A stretch of 64,000 bases of DNA from Sclerurus mexicanus (lineage: Eukaryota; Chordata; Aves; Passeriformes; Furnariidae): positions 1,875 through 65,874 of the forward strand of contig VWZF01002534.1 in assembly GCA_013396755.1 (NCBI GenBank), given 5' to 3'. The first letter of the stretch is position 1; every line of letters begins with the position of its first letter. This document shows, piece after piece, positions 49,733-62,965 of this stretch. Below the pieces are notes generated by a model that worked only from the letters and a program-made list of their open reading frames with translations, had not been told where the DNA came from and did no database searches. The position numbers and the translations under genes were made by a program.

Positions 49733-49773
49733 AGACAGGACACTTTTTGAAGCGCTCCGGGTCCATGTGCCAC
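49733..49773 (-). other. Exon candidate 3 (41-bp micro-exon), minus strand
   Basis: Bounded by TTCCTTTTGCAG and by GTAAGT, both near-consensus. All three frames are open. The frame continuing from the candidate at 50159-50292 reads GTWTRSASKSVLS and ends in phase 0, as the next candidate requires. An alternative frame reads WHMDPERFKKCPV, which looks protein-like but has a stop in the upstream candidate. This is the exon in the chain with the best splice sites. Confidence 0.33.
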
Positions 49774-50158
49774 CTGCAAAAGGAAAGAGAACTCTCAAGG
49801 GCTGTGAGGAAAATAAATCCAAACCAACCCAAAAGCTAAAATGGGAAACTAGTACGAAATATTCAGCCTATGAATTTGTTCTCCTGGCTCTAAGGGTAGA
49901 CAAGCAGAGTTTTCCTCATTGTGCAATTCACAGCAAAGACAGGTTTAAAGTCAGTCTGTCTTGGTTTGTCACTCTGAAAACTTTTCCAGTGTGGGTGACA
50001 AGTTCTACAAAGCACACCAAGCCTGCCTTCACTGCAGTGTCCATCCTCTCCCAGGTATCTTCTGAAGCAGAAATCTGAAAATGAAGTAGGACTTTGAAGT
50101 GGAAGACAGGCTTTCTCTCCTATTATTCTAAACCCCTAGAAAAACTCATAAAACTTAC

Positions 50159-50292
50159 CAATTACTTCTTTCAGGAAATCAGAAATTTCACATCCTGGTA
50201 TAGCCCTGGCTATGGCCCTGACTGTAGTTACAGGATAGGAGTAGTTACTTGAATTCCAGCTGTTTATAATGTCATAGTTCATCACTTTCCAG
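50159..50292 (-). other. Exon candidate 2 of the minus-strand chain
   Basis: 134 bases, open in one frame for 45 codons (WKVMNYDIINSWNSSNYSYP and onward to ...FLKEVI). The donor is strong (GGTAAGT). The acceptor is weaker: ...GGTATAAG preceded by a pyrimidine-rich run about 20 bases up. It enters with one base completing the AG left by the candidate at 51440-51528 and leaves in phase 1 as needed by the next. A frame this long is stop-free by chance roughly one time in nine. Confidence 0.3.
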
Positions 50293-51439
50293 CTTATACC
50301 AGTTTTAGTTGGTGCCAAGAAGTGACAGCAAGAACAAAGTCACATGTTTCACTTGGGTAAAGAGTGCATGATGCAGACCGACAGCTTTTTGAAATCACAC
50401 AGTTTCAAAGATAGAAGAGGAAATTACCTTGAAAGTCTGCCTCTTCCTGACTCCCAGCAGGGAGGGAATAGAGAGTTGTCCTTCCCCAAGCACTGGGCTA
50501 CAGATCTCTCTGCATTTTTATTCTCTTGTTTCTACCATCTGCAACAGGGGGAAATAAAAAGTGGAGAGGTTAAAAAGCAGAGTGGGCCATCTGTGAATGC
50601 AAAAAATACCACGAAAGAAGAGACACAACAACTGTGAGACTGCAGCGTTAAAAGAAGAGACATGGACACACAAGCAAAACAACTTGGAGCAACACCAGGA
50701 AATATGACAGCAAGAGAAATGTAAATGAGTAAAATTTGCATTTATTTGTACCTCGGGAGGGAAAATAATGGATTGAACTGAAACTCCCACCCCTGTTACT
50801 GTAAGTGATCTGTACGAACAGCCTTCATTTCTTGATGCAAAGCACCGTGTACGTGTCAGAGCCGCTGCCAGCGCTGCCCTCCCACAGGCAGCCTCTCCAG
50901 GGCACTCAGCTTTTCCACTGGAGGTGGCTGTAGCCTGGCACTGTGCTTAGAGACACCTCGAGTGGAGGCAAGAGCTCCTGAAATGGGCCCTGGGCTTGCT
51001 GTGCACAGCGTGGCTGCAGCAACACAGGGTGCTGAGCACCCCGCAAAGTCAGTCGTGCCACCCAGGTGCAAAACAGGGCTTTTAGGGCATAAAGAGAGGA
51101 GTCTACATGTGAGGAATTTGCTCAGTGTTTATACGACTGAACATCTACTACAGACTGCAAGACTTTCCCTTTAATTTTAGCTGAAGCAGGTTCTATCCAG
51201 TCTTTACTTTTGGTTCTTTACTTCACTCAGTACTTACTTTGCTGTCATTCCTTTGTTTCCTACACTGAAGTTTAGATTTAAAATGGTGACCAACTTCAAT
51301 CTTGGATTCTTAAATCCTTGCTTAAATATCAATCTAAACTGTTAATTTTTTTGTTTTCTTTCAGAAAGTCTGAAAACCAAGAGTTCCAGATACGTAAAAC
51401 CACAAAGCCACCATCAGTGGCCTCGTCACGTCTCCTTAC

Positions 51440-51528
51440 CTAAAAGCTGGTTCATCTGTAGAGTAAACATCATGATACACAGATAAGGCACGATAGGTAG
51501 AATTAGCCACATTTGAACTGTATTTCAG
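51440..51528 (-). other. Exon candidate 1 of the minus-strand chain
   Basis: 89 bases between CTTTTTGTCATTTTATAG and GTAAGG on the minus strand. Only one frame is open: 29 codons, LKYSSNVANSTYRALSVYHD onward, leaving AG as a partial codon that joins the next candidate. It contains an N-glycosylation-type NST, and the next exon candidate carries NSS and NYS. The family is not recognised. Both flanking splice sites are good. Confidence 0.3.
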
Positions 51529-52341
51529 CTATAAAATGACAAAAAGTGTTGGTGCTTCTGATCACGGAAAAGTGTTCTGAAGACACGGTCAGCAAGTGCA
51601 GTATTGCTGTTACTGCACAGCAGGTTTCACCTTCCCACCTGGGCTCATGGGACATGGGCTGAGCAAAGCCACCTCCATCCGGGAAGACATTCAAGTCCAT
51701 TCCATGTATAAAGAGGGCAAAGTCTGTATGTGGGGAGACCAGAGCACATAGATATGGCTGTGGGAGGGGACAATGTCCCGGTCTAAATGCCAGTTCTGCC
51801 TGAAAGACCCTTCCAGTGCATCTTGGGTTCCCAAAAGCCACAGGAGAAGTGCTGGACTCCAGGAGCAAAGCTCTGCTCTTCCCTGTATGTGGCTGAATGG
51901 ATGAGCATCTGACTTATTAATATGCCAATTAACTTTATGCAGATGGTAGTTATCCCAAAGCAATTCCCATGAGATCTTTCATCACTTTGACTTCTCTCTG
52001 GGCCTGACAATGCAGTGAGGGATAAAAGATGGGCTGTGCAAGGAGAAGGGCATTCAGAGGTGGCAGTGGGACTTGGATATCCGTCTCTGAGAGTGTCATT
52101 ATGGGTTCAGACTGACACTGTGGGAGTAAATGAAGGTGCGACTGCCTGCTCCTGGGTCCATTCCTCCTGCCAAACTTGAGAAGGCACTCCTGGAGGTATC
52201 TTTCAGTAGTGGTGACAGCCATGCTCCAGGGAGGTAACACTTCCCTGGCAGGGAGGCTGCACGGGGCACAGAACCAGCCAGTGTCACCATCCAAACTCCA
52301 AAGTACAAATTTTCCCTCTCAGATACAATAAAGCTCGCTAC

Positions 52342-52498
52342 CTTTCCCCTTGGCTATCTTTATGGCTGGTTTTCCCTTGACTGTTTTTGTTTGCAGCATC
52401 GTGGCCCAGTTTGCCTTCAGGAATATCAAAATATTTACCTCTTTTTTTTTTACCCATGAGGTTCCCTACAGTGGCCTTCTCCATCCTAGAGCAGTCAC
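52342..52498 (-). other. Exon candidate with possible start codon, minus strand
   Basis: On the minus strand TTTGCTTGCAG precedes a frame that is open for 157 bases and includes an ATG in ideal Kozak context (AGGATGG). The frame reads MEKATVGNLMGKKKRGKYFD and continues hydrophilic to the end. The donor at the end (GTAGCG) is poor, and an earlier one (GTAAAT, giving 52439-52498) is better. Neither leaves the phase 0 needed by 51440-51528, so an intervening exon would be required. The opposite strand is also open here. Confidence 0.22.
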
Positions 52499-52945
52499 CT
52501 GCAAGCAAATTGATGGTTTCAGGAGGAAAAAAGAGTAAATCCCATTGTCAAATTCCTTCCTTTCAGACATCACTTAACCAGATGATCTACCAATTCCACT
52601 GATTTTACTGGCCTTTATACACATATCTGGCATTAACCTGCCACGGATGAGGTGCCCTGAGCTGGGCTAGAAACCACTGGCATTGCACTTGTGAACGCAG
52701 CAAAGCAATATTTTGATAAAGCAGCTTATTTCCATTTCTTAACTGCTTTTCCTACAGCCTGCAGATACTTCCTGCTTCCCCTCTGTCCCTCTCCAGCAGA
52801 TAAAGGGACACGTTTGTTGTTGAGATCATTGTGGCCCCCTCGGCAAGCCGAGGCTGTCATGGGACTCCCTGCACAAACAGCAGGTTTTCAAGGATAATAC
52901 CCAGCATAAATGAGCAGTCTTGTTCTGTCAACAAAAGTCTGTGTG

Positions 52946-52951
52946 TTTATA
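52946..52951 (-). promoter_or_regulatory. TATA box candidate, minus strand (TATAAA)
   Basis: TCCTTATAAACAC on the minus strand, at the lower edge of a GC island and 38 bases downstream of a MEF2-like site. A start near 52915-52920 would feed the minus-strand exon candidates at 52.5-49.2 kb. No clean first-exon donor was found. Confidence 0.33.
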
Positions 52952-52979
52952 AGGACCCTCCAATGCGTTTTTGAAAACA

Positions 52980-53500
52980 CTTGGGCGGGTATTTTTAGCT
53001 GCGAGAGCCTCTCCAGCCGCCCCCAACACACCGACAGTGTTCTCGGCGCCGCTCTCCCCCTCGCCCAGGGATGTCCTTTGGTGGAACTCCCACCGAGGGG
53101 TGTTTCTGCAGGAGCAGAGCCCCGAGCAGAGCACGGCCCGCGTTGTTCAGGCTGCATTGACATCTGTTGGCTCTTTTCAGCCCGGGAGGGGAGGCAGGAA
53201 CAAACCCGCGCGGTTCCACGCACTGAGACCGCGCCCGCGGGCAGCAACGGGGCGAGCGCTCCGGCAAGGGGAGCTCTGTTCGCATCGGGAGCTCACACAC
53301 GGCGCTGGCCAGCAGGCAGGGACGAGCCCGTTGAAAAGCTCCGCTGGGATTGTGTTGTATTCCCTAGGAAACACGCAATTCCCAGCCATCATCCTTCCAG
53401 TGCGTCCTCGCATCCTGGAAGAGCTCAAGTTCTGCAGGAGCAGGCTGAAGCCAAGCCTGGAGGAGCTGCGCTCCCCTGCGAGCGTGTTGTTCGGTCCATG
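52980..53500 (-). promoter_or_regulatory. CpG island, probable minus-strand promoter
   Basis: A CpG-dense block about 0.5 kb long with sharp edges against AT-rich flanks. It holds TATTTTTAG at 52990-52998 (nine of ten MEF2 positions) and lies just upstream, on the minus strand, of the TATA box at 52946. Frames of up to 197 codons on the plus strand and 119 on the minus strand cross it and show no domain. The arrangement resembles the 25.3-25.9 kb block. The target gene is not identified. Confidence 0.42.
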
Positions 53501-56500
53501 TGACTAATTAAACCAGTAGGACACGAACACTCATTTCTGAATCAGTGTCTGAAAAGATCGCATAACCTTTTGGAAAAAACAAGTAAGATCTGAGCAAAGC
53601 GTTTCACTTGACCTAGCAAACTCTTACTCAGATGTACGATTTGGATAATATAGCTGTATGTTTGGTGTAATAAGCAAAGAACAACTGTATGCCCTGGAGT
53701 TCAGCCAGCATCCTGCTTTGGTTAGAAGCTCCATCCTGCAAATACTCTATCATATGTCAGTGCTCTTATTCACGGAATTAACACAAGACTTAACTGAAGT
53801 GGGTAACAGTGCTACACGCTCCTCTCTCAGGCTTAGTGATGGAGCAATTACAGCTCTCTGGTTTTAAGTGACTAATGCCCAAAGTGTGGCAAGTCCCGAG
53901 CCCGACTGTGCAGCCCAAGGGGTTTTCTGAGAAACTCTCTGCAAACACGGGGCCCCGATTTGGGCACTGATGGTCCTGCAGAGCTTTGTGAGCGAGAGAA
54001 AGAGCAAACAAGTAGCACAGGGGTGCTGTGGGCATGGAAGGAAGTCATATGAAAGAGGACTTTTAGAATAGCATAGACTGGAGGGACAGTCTTGAGAGAG
54101 ATGGAGACTACCATCCATTTCCTGTTTGAGTGGAAACAATTCCAGAAATCCCTCTCCCTGCTATTCCTCAGAAATACTTGTTATATGATTGGGTCAACAG
54201 TGTTTAATTTTGGCCGCATGAAGTATAACCTCATTCTTAAATTTGCCCTTTGATTTCAAAGACAGCTTGTGCTGTTCAGGTTTTGAAATAATTTAAAACA
54301 GAATTAGCTGATTTTACAGCTTTATAAATCTCTCCTGGTTGGCTCCAGTGTGAGTAGGTTGTTAAATTCTACCAGTAAAGATTTCATCATTTCTCTGAGC
54401 GCTGCAGTTTAATATTTGCCATTGAAGCACTGGGTCAGGCTGACTTTGTCTGCTAGACTTCACTGTTCCCATACAGCTTTAAAGGAGAAAATGCCAGAGA
54501 AACCAGGGATCTACTTTCTTGGTAAAAAAAAGCACTGAACGCGACAGCATCGCTGGCTGTGCAGGACAGGGAAGGTGGGGAAGGCTGGTATCCCCACTGC
54601 TGGCAAGCCCTGGGGCAGCCTGGCAGCTCTGCCACTGAGCAGCTCTGTGCCAACACTCGCCAGAGCCAAGGGAGAGCTGGAGCTGCCAGGGCCGAGGGGG
54701 CTGAGCAAACCCAGGCTCTCGGGAAGGTACTGCAGCGCCATGCCCCAAAGAGCTGGAGGCAGCAGCCCGGCAGAGGAGTTAGAGCTCCCGCTTACACCTT
54801 CTCTGTCTGTTCTCTCCCGCTGCCTGAACACCTGCCCCTCGCCTCTCATTAGGACTGCAGAAAACAGAGCCATCAATGCACCACTGCTGCAGCTGCAGCA
54901 AGAATTCCGCTTATTTGTGCACCGCTTCCAGGGGGAGATACTGCCGGTGGGCAGGAGGGGAACGGGGGAAGTGCTCCCAGGGCACAGCAGCTGCCTCTGC
55001 TCCGTGTCACCCCCGTCACCCGAGCCCGGCTCTGGGAACAGTGTCACAGTTTCCCCACACAGGCTCCTGATAAGCCAGTGAGTGAAGCAGCAGACTGGGG
55101 TCTCTGTTCCTCACAGTTTACACCGTAAATTAACGAAATGCGAAAGTGCAGCGAGGGCTGCGGAGGGAGGGGAGCAGAGCAGTTTCACCTGCACAAGGGG
55201 TGCGTTTGAAGGTTCTCCTGTGCCCCGCGGCTGTGCCATGAGCCCGGCTGGCAGCAGGAGCAGCCCCCGGCTGGGAAGCCCGTCCTTCCACACGCAGCAC
55301 GGAGCTGTGGCTGAGCCGAGAGCTGGAGTCCTCTAGATGTCACCAGTGCCACGGGCTTGCCGGTGCCGCGTCCTGCGGCAGCGCATCTCAAGGTGTCCAC
55401 CAAGAACAAAGGCAGAGCTGCTGCCTTTGAGAGGGCCAGCTTGAAAGCCGCCTCTAAGCTGCTAATGAGGCCCCAGTGTATTAACACCAGCCTCATTAAA
55501 AGTTAAAAAAGAGAACAAAACTGCTTCATTCCTTTTTCACCGTTTTGGCTGTTATTTCACTCTGCGCTTTCCCACGTTTTGTGCCTGATCAATCCAGGTG
55601 TTCTCCCATCCTTGCCAATGCTGCAGTGCTCAGGCGCAGGCACAAAAAATCAATAATTCACCACCTTCCCTCTTCTGGTGCAACAACAGGGAAAAAAACC
55701 CTTGGAAAACGCAATGTTCCTTCTCATCCTCTTCCATGCCGTATTTTGCAGTTACTCCACCTTCACTGTCATATTTTTCGACTTCTCAATGGTTTCTGTG
55801 GAGTAAGAATTGGTAAACTCCTTGCCTGGACAGAGCCAAACCGCATCTGTTTGAAGCACCCATTGCCGGGACAGACAGACCGCTGCCCTTCACCCAGGAG
55901 GGTCCTTCTGTGCCGAGCTGAAGACCTGCACCTTCCTCTGAACCAAACTGAAAGGCCCAAGTGAGGGAGAGAACCACGAAGTCAAGGGAAAAAAGCCCTC
56001 CTTGAAGTGCAAAGCATTCACAACTCCCCTTGCTGTTATCACTACTGAAAAAATACACGGGAACGGGACAATAAAGACAATTAGGTCTTTTCATGTTACT
56101 CTATGGCAGAAGAGACACCAAAGGATGTATTAACAACAGGTACAGAGGATACAAGAGGAAAAATAGAGAAGTCCATCATTTTACGGATGTGAAAGCAAAT
56201 ACTGACAAAGAATTCTTGCTTTCAGAGCCACAAGCCAGAATTTGAGTATTCTATACCAAGGAGATGTTTTTGCCAAACTTATATGTACATTATGATTTCA
56301 GCCAACTTGTACACAACTGGTAAGAAAACATGAAAATAAAATTTCATTTTCTCCAGATTTGCCTTTTCCAGAAAAAAAAGAAAAAGAGGTTTTTGTAGAG
56401 TAGATGTGAGTCCTTTTCTTAGGTTTGTTTAGTATTTTATTGTCACATCTCAGTGACACCAGAACATAACCAGGATGCACAAGTTCACACTTGCTGAGAA

Positions 56501-59500
56501 CTCAGGCAGCCTCCAAGTTCACTGGGCTTGTGCCTTCCTTACAATCCCCTTTTTCCCACTTCTCTGTAGCCACAAAAATCTGTCAGTAAATCACTGTATT
56601 CTTTTCCTTGAAACCACTCGAGTACCTTTAATCTGCTTCCACAAGTCAAACAAAGCAATCTGTGCTATTACACTGGGAGAGCTCAGCTGGATTATAACAT
56701 CACCTTATCACTTTAATCATTCCTTTGTTTATATGATACAAAAGACTTTGGTTTCTGTTCCATTTAAAACTGTGTTTTTCCACGTCAGTCATATCTCAAG
56801 TGGTGTTTGTTGCTGGACAGCACAGGAAGTTTGGCTGAGCTTTATTAATTTTTGCTGATGACATTTGTGCTCCCATCATGAAACAGTTCTTTCTACAGCC
56901 AGGGCAGGACTAAATATCTGTGGTCTTTCCAAGATTTTAGGTGCAGAATGTTATTCAGCCTTCACATAGGCTGAATTAATTCCATTGAGAGCAGAAATAC
57001 CTGGGAGGTGAAATTGGTAAAGAGATGAGCACGTGGAGCCTGCGGAGTGTCACTCCTTACCTGAGACACTCACACTTAGGATTTGAGAAAGACTCATTCC
57101 TGTGCAGGACTGACACTCCACAAACTCCCTCTGGACAGGCTGTAATTAAGGCACAGTCCCTGAACTAATTCCTGTTCCTGTGTGGGAACAGCAGGCACTG
57201 CCCAGGGCTGGAGGGAGCCCTGGGAACTGGTAAGACGCAGGTCTGAGCACCTGCATTATTTCAGCCAAGCATTTGCATCCATGTGCTGAGCAGTGCAAAC
57301 ACGTTCCAGCATTCTGACTGGACTCTGGATGGGAGCTCTGCTTCAGCCTGGGATTAATTTCCTTTGAAACTAACAATAACATGAAAGGAGATTGCACACA
57401 AGTACCAGCCTCAAAACAGCTTGTAATTGTTTCCTTGGCAAACAATCATAAAGAGCTCTGTGTTTTCAGAGCTGCAAAGTTCATTCACTGATAAATTTGG
57501 CAACAGAAATCACAGGCCCACCATACAGTCTCTGCTGGGTTATCTACTACAAAATCCTCAGCCACAGGTTAAAAGGGAAACTCACAGAAGCATTTCAGCT
57601 TTCACTGTTTAAGCAGCAAATGCCTTCAGTAAATAATTAATATGACAGAAAGAGGATTTGCTGAGTGAGGCAACAGTCCCAGTATCCCTAAACCAACTTG
57701 ATTGTGTTCTGCCTTGCTAGTTAATTCTGCCCTGACTATTACCAGGAGTATGGGATTGCTGCTTAGAATCTCTTCACTTGGTCTATTAAGCATTTCAGGA
57801 TACACTGCATACAGACATTCACCTTAAACTCCGTAATTAGACTTTTGAGCATTAATTAAAAAAAAAAAAAAGAAAAATCAGGGGGTTTAAAATTTCTTTT
57901 CCATTTGAAGAACACTTCTGTTCTGACTAGTTATTTATATCGGGAAAGAAACCAAGCAAAGAAACTGATTTAGAAAGAATGATCCCACAGCCACATTTCA
58001 GGGTAATTGTTCAGCAATAAAGAGCCTGGATTAACGTGCAACACAAGAGATCAATAGTTCCCATTTCAGAGAAAATGAGGATTATTGGGCAGAAAGCAAA
58101 CCCCAGCCTCTTGTTTCATGACTGGAAATGTATACAGTAAAAATCCCTGCAAAGCAATCGATGGACACAGTTTGTGCTTTCCTTTGGAGAGAGCTGAAGG
58201 GAAGGAGACAGGAACAGCTCCCTGAAGCAACGGGAACAATTCCTGCCAGCCCACATTTTGGGGAAGCCTCACAGTTTGCTGCACCAGGCACAAAAGTAAC
58301 ACAACGATTACGGGGAATAATTTAGCTTCTGGGTTGATTTATTAGAACCGTTTCACAATTTGCCTTGATAGCAAATAAAACCATTTATTTATGGCTAGAA
58401 TAATGCAGCAAAGTGATGGACAAAATCCCAAAGTCATCACACAAAGTTCAAGATAGCTGGAGCAGGGTTGAAACTGAACCAAGTTACTAGAAAGGCGAAG
58501 ATGAAAAGTTAGAAATATGATTTTTAGGAGCTGTATTTGCTTAAGAAAAAAATCCAGAAGGAAGATAAGGCATTGTCTGGACTGAAGAACTGGGCACACG
58601 TGCAGCGCAGCCTCGGAAGCCTCTTTTTTTAGATTTTTCTTGTAGATAACATCAGAGAGAAAGGGTGAGAGAGGGAAGGGGAGAATGATGATCCTTGGAA
58701 AGGAAGAGTTGCTCTAAAAAGGTCATGCTGTTGGCACAAGGACATCGGTTGCACCTCACCTTCACAAGCTAGATTTCTTTTTTCATAAAGGATTTCTCCT
58801 TTAAACAGCCTTACTTATAAACTATGCACAGCTAGAATTTTAATCTATCATGTACGACTTCATTTGTCCTGCTGAAACTTTTGCATTCTTACAGTTCTTG
58901 CACATGAGTGCAACTTAGCACGGAAAGCTCTCCTGGAAAAGAACTTTTTCTGTTGTACTATTGCAAAAATTTTTACGTTACTTACTTTAAATTCTATTGA
59001 CTGAGTTTTTAACTAGCTGATATGAACTTGCTTTCCTGTGTTTATTATTTCTGGAAACCTGTTTTGAAGAATAGTCTGTACAATATACCCTTGGTTATTC
59101 TTTACCCTTAAAGAAAACACTGACTTAGTAAACTTCGTACGTGAAACAATTGGGCAACGTGGATATATGACCTAATGTATGAGTGTTGCTTTTTTTGGCA
59201 CAACTGACCCCTCATTGAAAGCAGCACCCAGTAAATGCATTATTAGCTTGGCAATACCCACTGCACTGAATAGGGAGCTGAAATCTGTGCCTCTCCATTC
59301 CATTAACAACCCAAACTCTTTACAGCCCCACACCTTGAAAGAAAAATTAGCAATAAAACATTGTTGACTTACAAAACGTGCCAGTCCTTTTATCTTATTT
59401 TAAACTGGCATTCTGTCAGAATTGTGTCTGAAGAAACAAAATTAGTATTTCAGGGGTTTCCATGTGCTATTGATTAATTTAAAATACAGGTTTTGTTCAT

Positions 59501-62500
59501 TAAAGGTTATTAGCTGAATTCTGCTTTCATTGGTTCAGCAAGAACCACTCTGATTTCAATAAAAGATATTTTACATTTGGGGCAGCAGAAAACTCAGGAA
59601 AAACCTTCCAGTGTCACAGCTGCTTCCTACTAAAATGGGACAATGATGACATCTGGGACAGCCAGTAAAAGGCGCAGGGAGTGTGCACACAAACTCTGTA
59701 AGTGTGACGGAGACTGTGACCACAAGGGCCAAGCAACACGTCCCCAGGAACAGCGACCCTGGTTCCCTGAAGGACTCTGTCCTGCCTCCTTCCTTACAGG
59801 CACGCCCGGGCAGACTTTGGGATGCCCCGAGTTTGGTGCAGACACACATTTTGACTCGGGAACAGATTAATCCTTCCTTTCCCTTTGCACGAGGGAATCA
59901 AAAGGGATAACACGTTACAGCTGCTCCACTTCTGTTCTGCTGCTTTGGTCCTGCATCACTCGCGTGGCTCGGGACCAGAGGCGTTCCGCCTTGCGTAGTT
60001 CCTATTCCTTCCTGCTTATGGGAACATCCTGCTTGTCCTAAGTTTCTTTGCAGGGCTAAATATCTCCCCAAAGGAATTCTTCCCTACAATCCCACAATCA
60101 GTTCTCGTCAGCTTTGACTTCAAGCCACGCCGACTGCCAAGCAGGCTTCTTGGCACGAAGGTAGGAATTCCACATTTTGTCATTCCCTAGGTCAGGTGAG
60201 CCAGCCTCTGAGGGAAAAGCAAAACTGTGCTCTCATTCTGCCGCTGTTCTGTTCTCTCTCTCAGCCCAAAACATGTTAGGAATGACGTGAGGGACAAACC
60301 AAAACTACTTGGCAAAGGCAGTAATGAAATCCATGCAGTTTGGTGTGTACGTTTTCAGCCTCTCGAGGGCAGGCCCCATGCAAAGTCCAACACTCATTAT
60401 TAAATTGTGGGAGCTTGTTCCAGGTCTACCAGTTTATCACAGCCCAGGAATTTGGCTTTGTAGGGGAGCCTGGAGTGGTGAGTGGCCAGGCCTGGAGCCT
60501 GCATGGGAGAACACCGGTGTTGGGAACACTTGTCATTGGGTTCGTCGAAGACACTTCAACGCGGGGCGTGGAATTCAGGGGGGATTGTGCTCTGCAGCCA
60601 AGTGAAACTTTCTTCTTCCTATGCTGACTTAATTAACTGTTGGGGAAAAGAGCCATTTGCTGATGCTGAAGAAAAGTGCAGCAATGAGGCTTCCCCCTCA
60701 TTTCTGATGATGCTCAGACCTCACAGAGTGCTGTGCAATGCTGACACAAAGCAGGTCCTGCCTCCGAAGCCTTTGCAACCTGACCTCCCCAGATGGCACA
60801 CACTAAAGCTGTGGCCACTGGGACAGACATCCTCTCCAAGGTTTGCTGCCTTTCTGACTTCTGTAGAAGGTTTGTAAGGCTCTAGCTCTCAGTTACCAAA
60901 CCAGCAAAGGTGTTGCTTGTCTATCTCTGCTAGTTCTGCGGAAAAAATAAGGTGCAAATGTGGTTTAATTGCAGCTCCCCTATGCATTCCCAGCCCGGCT
61001 GTTGCCACAGCAACGTGTGATTGAGAGACACAAGAATCTCCCAAAAAAGTGATATGGAATGGGAACACCACAAGTTTATCCTGCTGCGGTTCTCTGGCCT
61101 CTTCAGCAACGCAGTTAAGCACTGAGTTTTGCTAAACTAAGGCTGGAACCTGTTACCAAAATGTCCTAAGGACAGTTTTGATAAATATCAGTTGTACGAA
61201 CACGAGCATTTGGCTTGTGTACACAGGTACCTGGCTTGTCTGGGGGGCTCCACGTGTGCTTTTGCAAACCACCCAGCCCTGCTTTGCTTTGGTGCCGGAA
61301 TAAGAACGGCCTTTGGGGTATCACATAACAGCACGTGGGACACAGAGATGTGTTCATGCTCACAGGAGAGACCTGCAGCCATTCTGGGAGCAGCACAGAG
61401 TGCCACAAGGACCACACCTGGCTCCTGAAGCAGAAGTTTCTGCTGCCAAGAACACACTGTTGTTTCTGCCAGTCGTTCAGCTCTCACCCGTTGCTGTTCC
61501 AAGCAAGTGGATTTGGGAAAGACAAGAGGATGCTGTGTAAGGTGGAAGACAGCACGTTACCTGCATCCAGGAGCAGTGACTGCTCTTTGGGATTGCCAGT
61601 CTCTGCCTTTTTGACCTCAGTTGCTAAGTGACAATGTTTAAGGCAAGATAAGTCCCCTGCCAGAGAGGCGTTTGCAGCCACGGGCAGGGATAATTATAAA
61701 AAAGGTGTCAAGTCAGTGCAGTGAGAGAATCACGCCCAACAGATTTGTTTTCTTCTCATTACAGAAGGGACAAACCACGTCATCTTCTTTTGGAAATCCT
61801 CGGCTTTCTGTTTAAGGGAGCATTAGTTTAACACTGGAGCTTTTTTAACTCTCAGCCTCGATGGCAGAGTGGTGGCACAGAGAACATGTTGTGCTCCTCT
61901 GGTTCTGTGTGGCCCAGCATCAGGGAAGCAGGAAAATCAAACTAACAGGGTCCTTTAGCATGGATTTTCAGAGGGATTAAACTGTCACCTCTCTGCTGAA
62001 TTTTGTTGGGGAAAATCAAAAAGGAAGGTTTTGTCAACCTGAGTTTAATTGACCCCCCTGTGGCAGCCTGAAGGAGCTGCTGCACCAACCTGCTCCGTGC
62101 TGGGCTCCTGTGGATGCACAGGCTGGTGCTGGGAGCTCGGGGAGAGCAGTGGCCCTTTGACCCTGCTCCAGGTGCGAGCCCTGGTATAATACCTGAAAGG
62201 CTGCTGGGACAATGTCACAGGAGGGCCAAGCAGTCCCGGGCTCTGCTGCGTATCAGGCTGTGGTGTTTACCAGGAGAAGGACCTTGCAGTGACTGCTTGT
62301 TGGTTTGTTTGGGTTTTTTTTTGAACAGAGTAGCACTAACTTTCATCCTTCTGTTTAGTTTGGCTTTCTCTTCTAAAGAGAGCAGGAACGCACTTGCAAG
62401 TTGGCCAGAAATCACTTAAATGACTGGTTCAGTCCGCAGGTTAAATAATGCATTACCTGCGTGGGAGAAACAGGGTGTAAAAGGTTCTTTAAAATAAAAA

Positions 62501-62965
62501 TCCTGTTTAGATATTTGTGACAGCCAACAGAGAGGAGATTTATGACACAAATAATATTTTCTCAGCTATCTTAGTGCACTGCTCTTGCTTCACTTTGCTT
62601 TAGGCTCTCTCCCACTTGGATCTTTATTGCACAACTCCAGGAACGTTATTCCTTGAAATTGCTGCTGGCCCAAAAGGTTTAGTTTTTGCTGTTACTGCAG
62701 AAGGATGAGGAGGATCTTCCCACATCATGACACTGCATGTATTCCAGGCTGGAAATAGGCTACAGGTCATGCAGTTCTCACTGGGCTCCTGCTCCTGAAA
62801 ACAGCCCCAGAGGGTGGTGTACACAGATTGTCTTCCCAGCAGATAAAACACAGAACAGCATCCTCAATGCTGTCAGTTCTGAGTGGCTTTACCTTTCTCA
62901 GTTCTTGCTTACTACCACATTTTGGATCTTTTTACACCTAAGACCATTTTGCACTGATTTTGAAG
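53501..62965. other. Mostly non-coding stretch
   Basis: GC-richer patches at 54.5-55.4 kb and 59.7-60.0 kb carry chance frames of up to 178 codons. An A14 run sits at about 57858. I found no domain, RNA gene, repeat family or phase-consistent exon chain that can be supported. Confidence 0.5.

Noticed and set aside
51503..52308. Consecutive overlapping minus-strand frames in all three phases
   Set aside because: I considered a frameshifted pseudogene, but no piece resembles a known protein and no retroelement hallmark is present.
54061..54110. Sequence resembling the start of a CR1 3' end (AGAATAGCATAGACTGG)
   Set aside because: It lacks the ATTCTATGAT terminal repeats and does not extend into recognisable CR1 sequence on either side.
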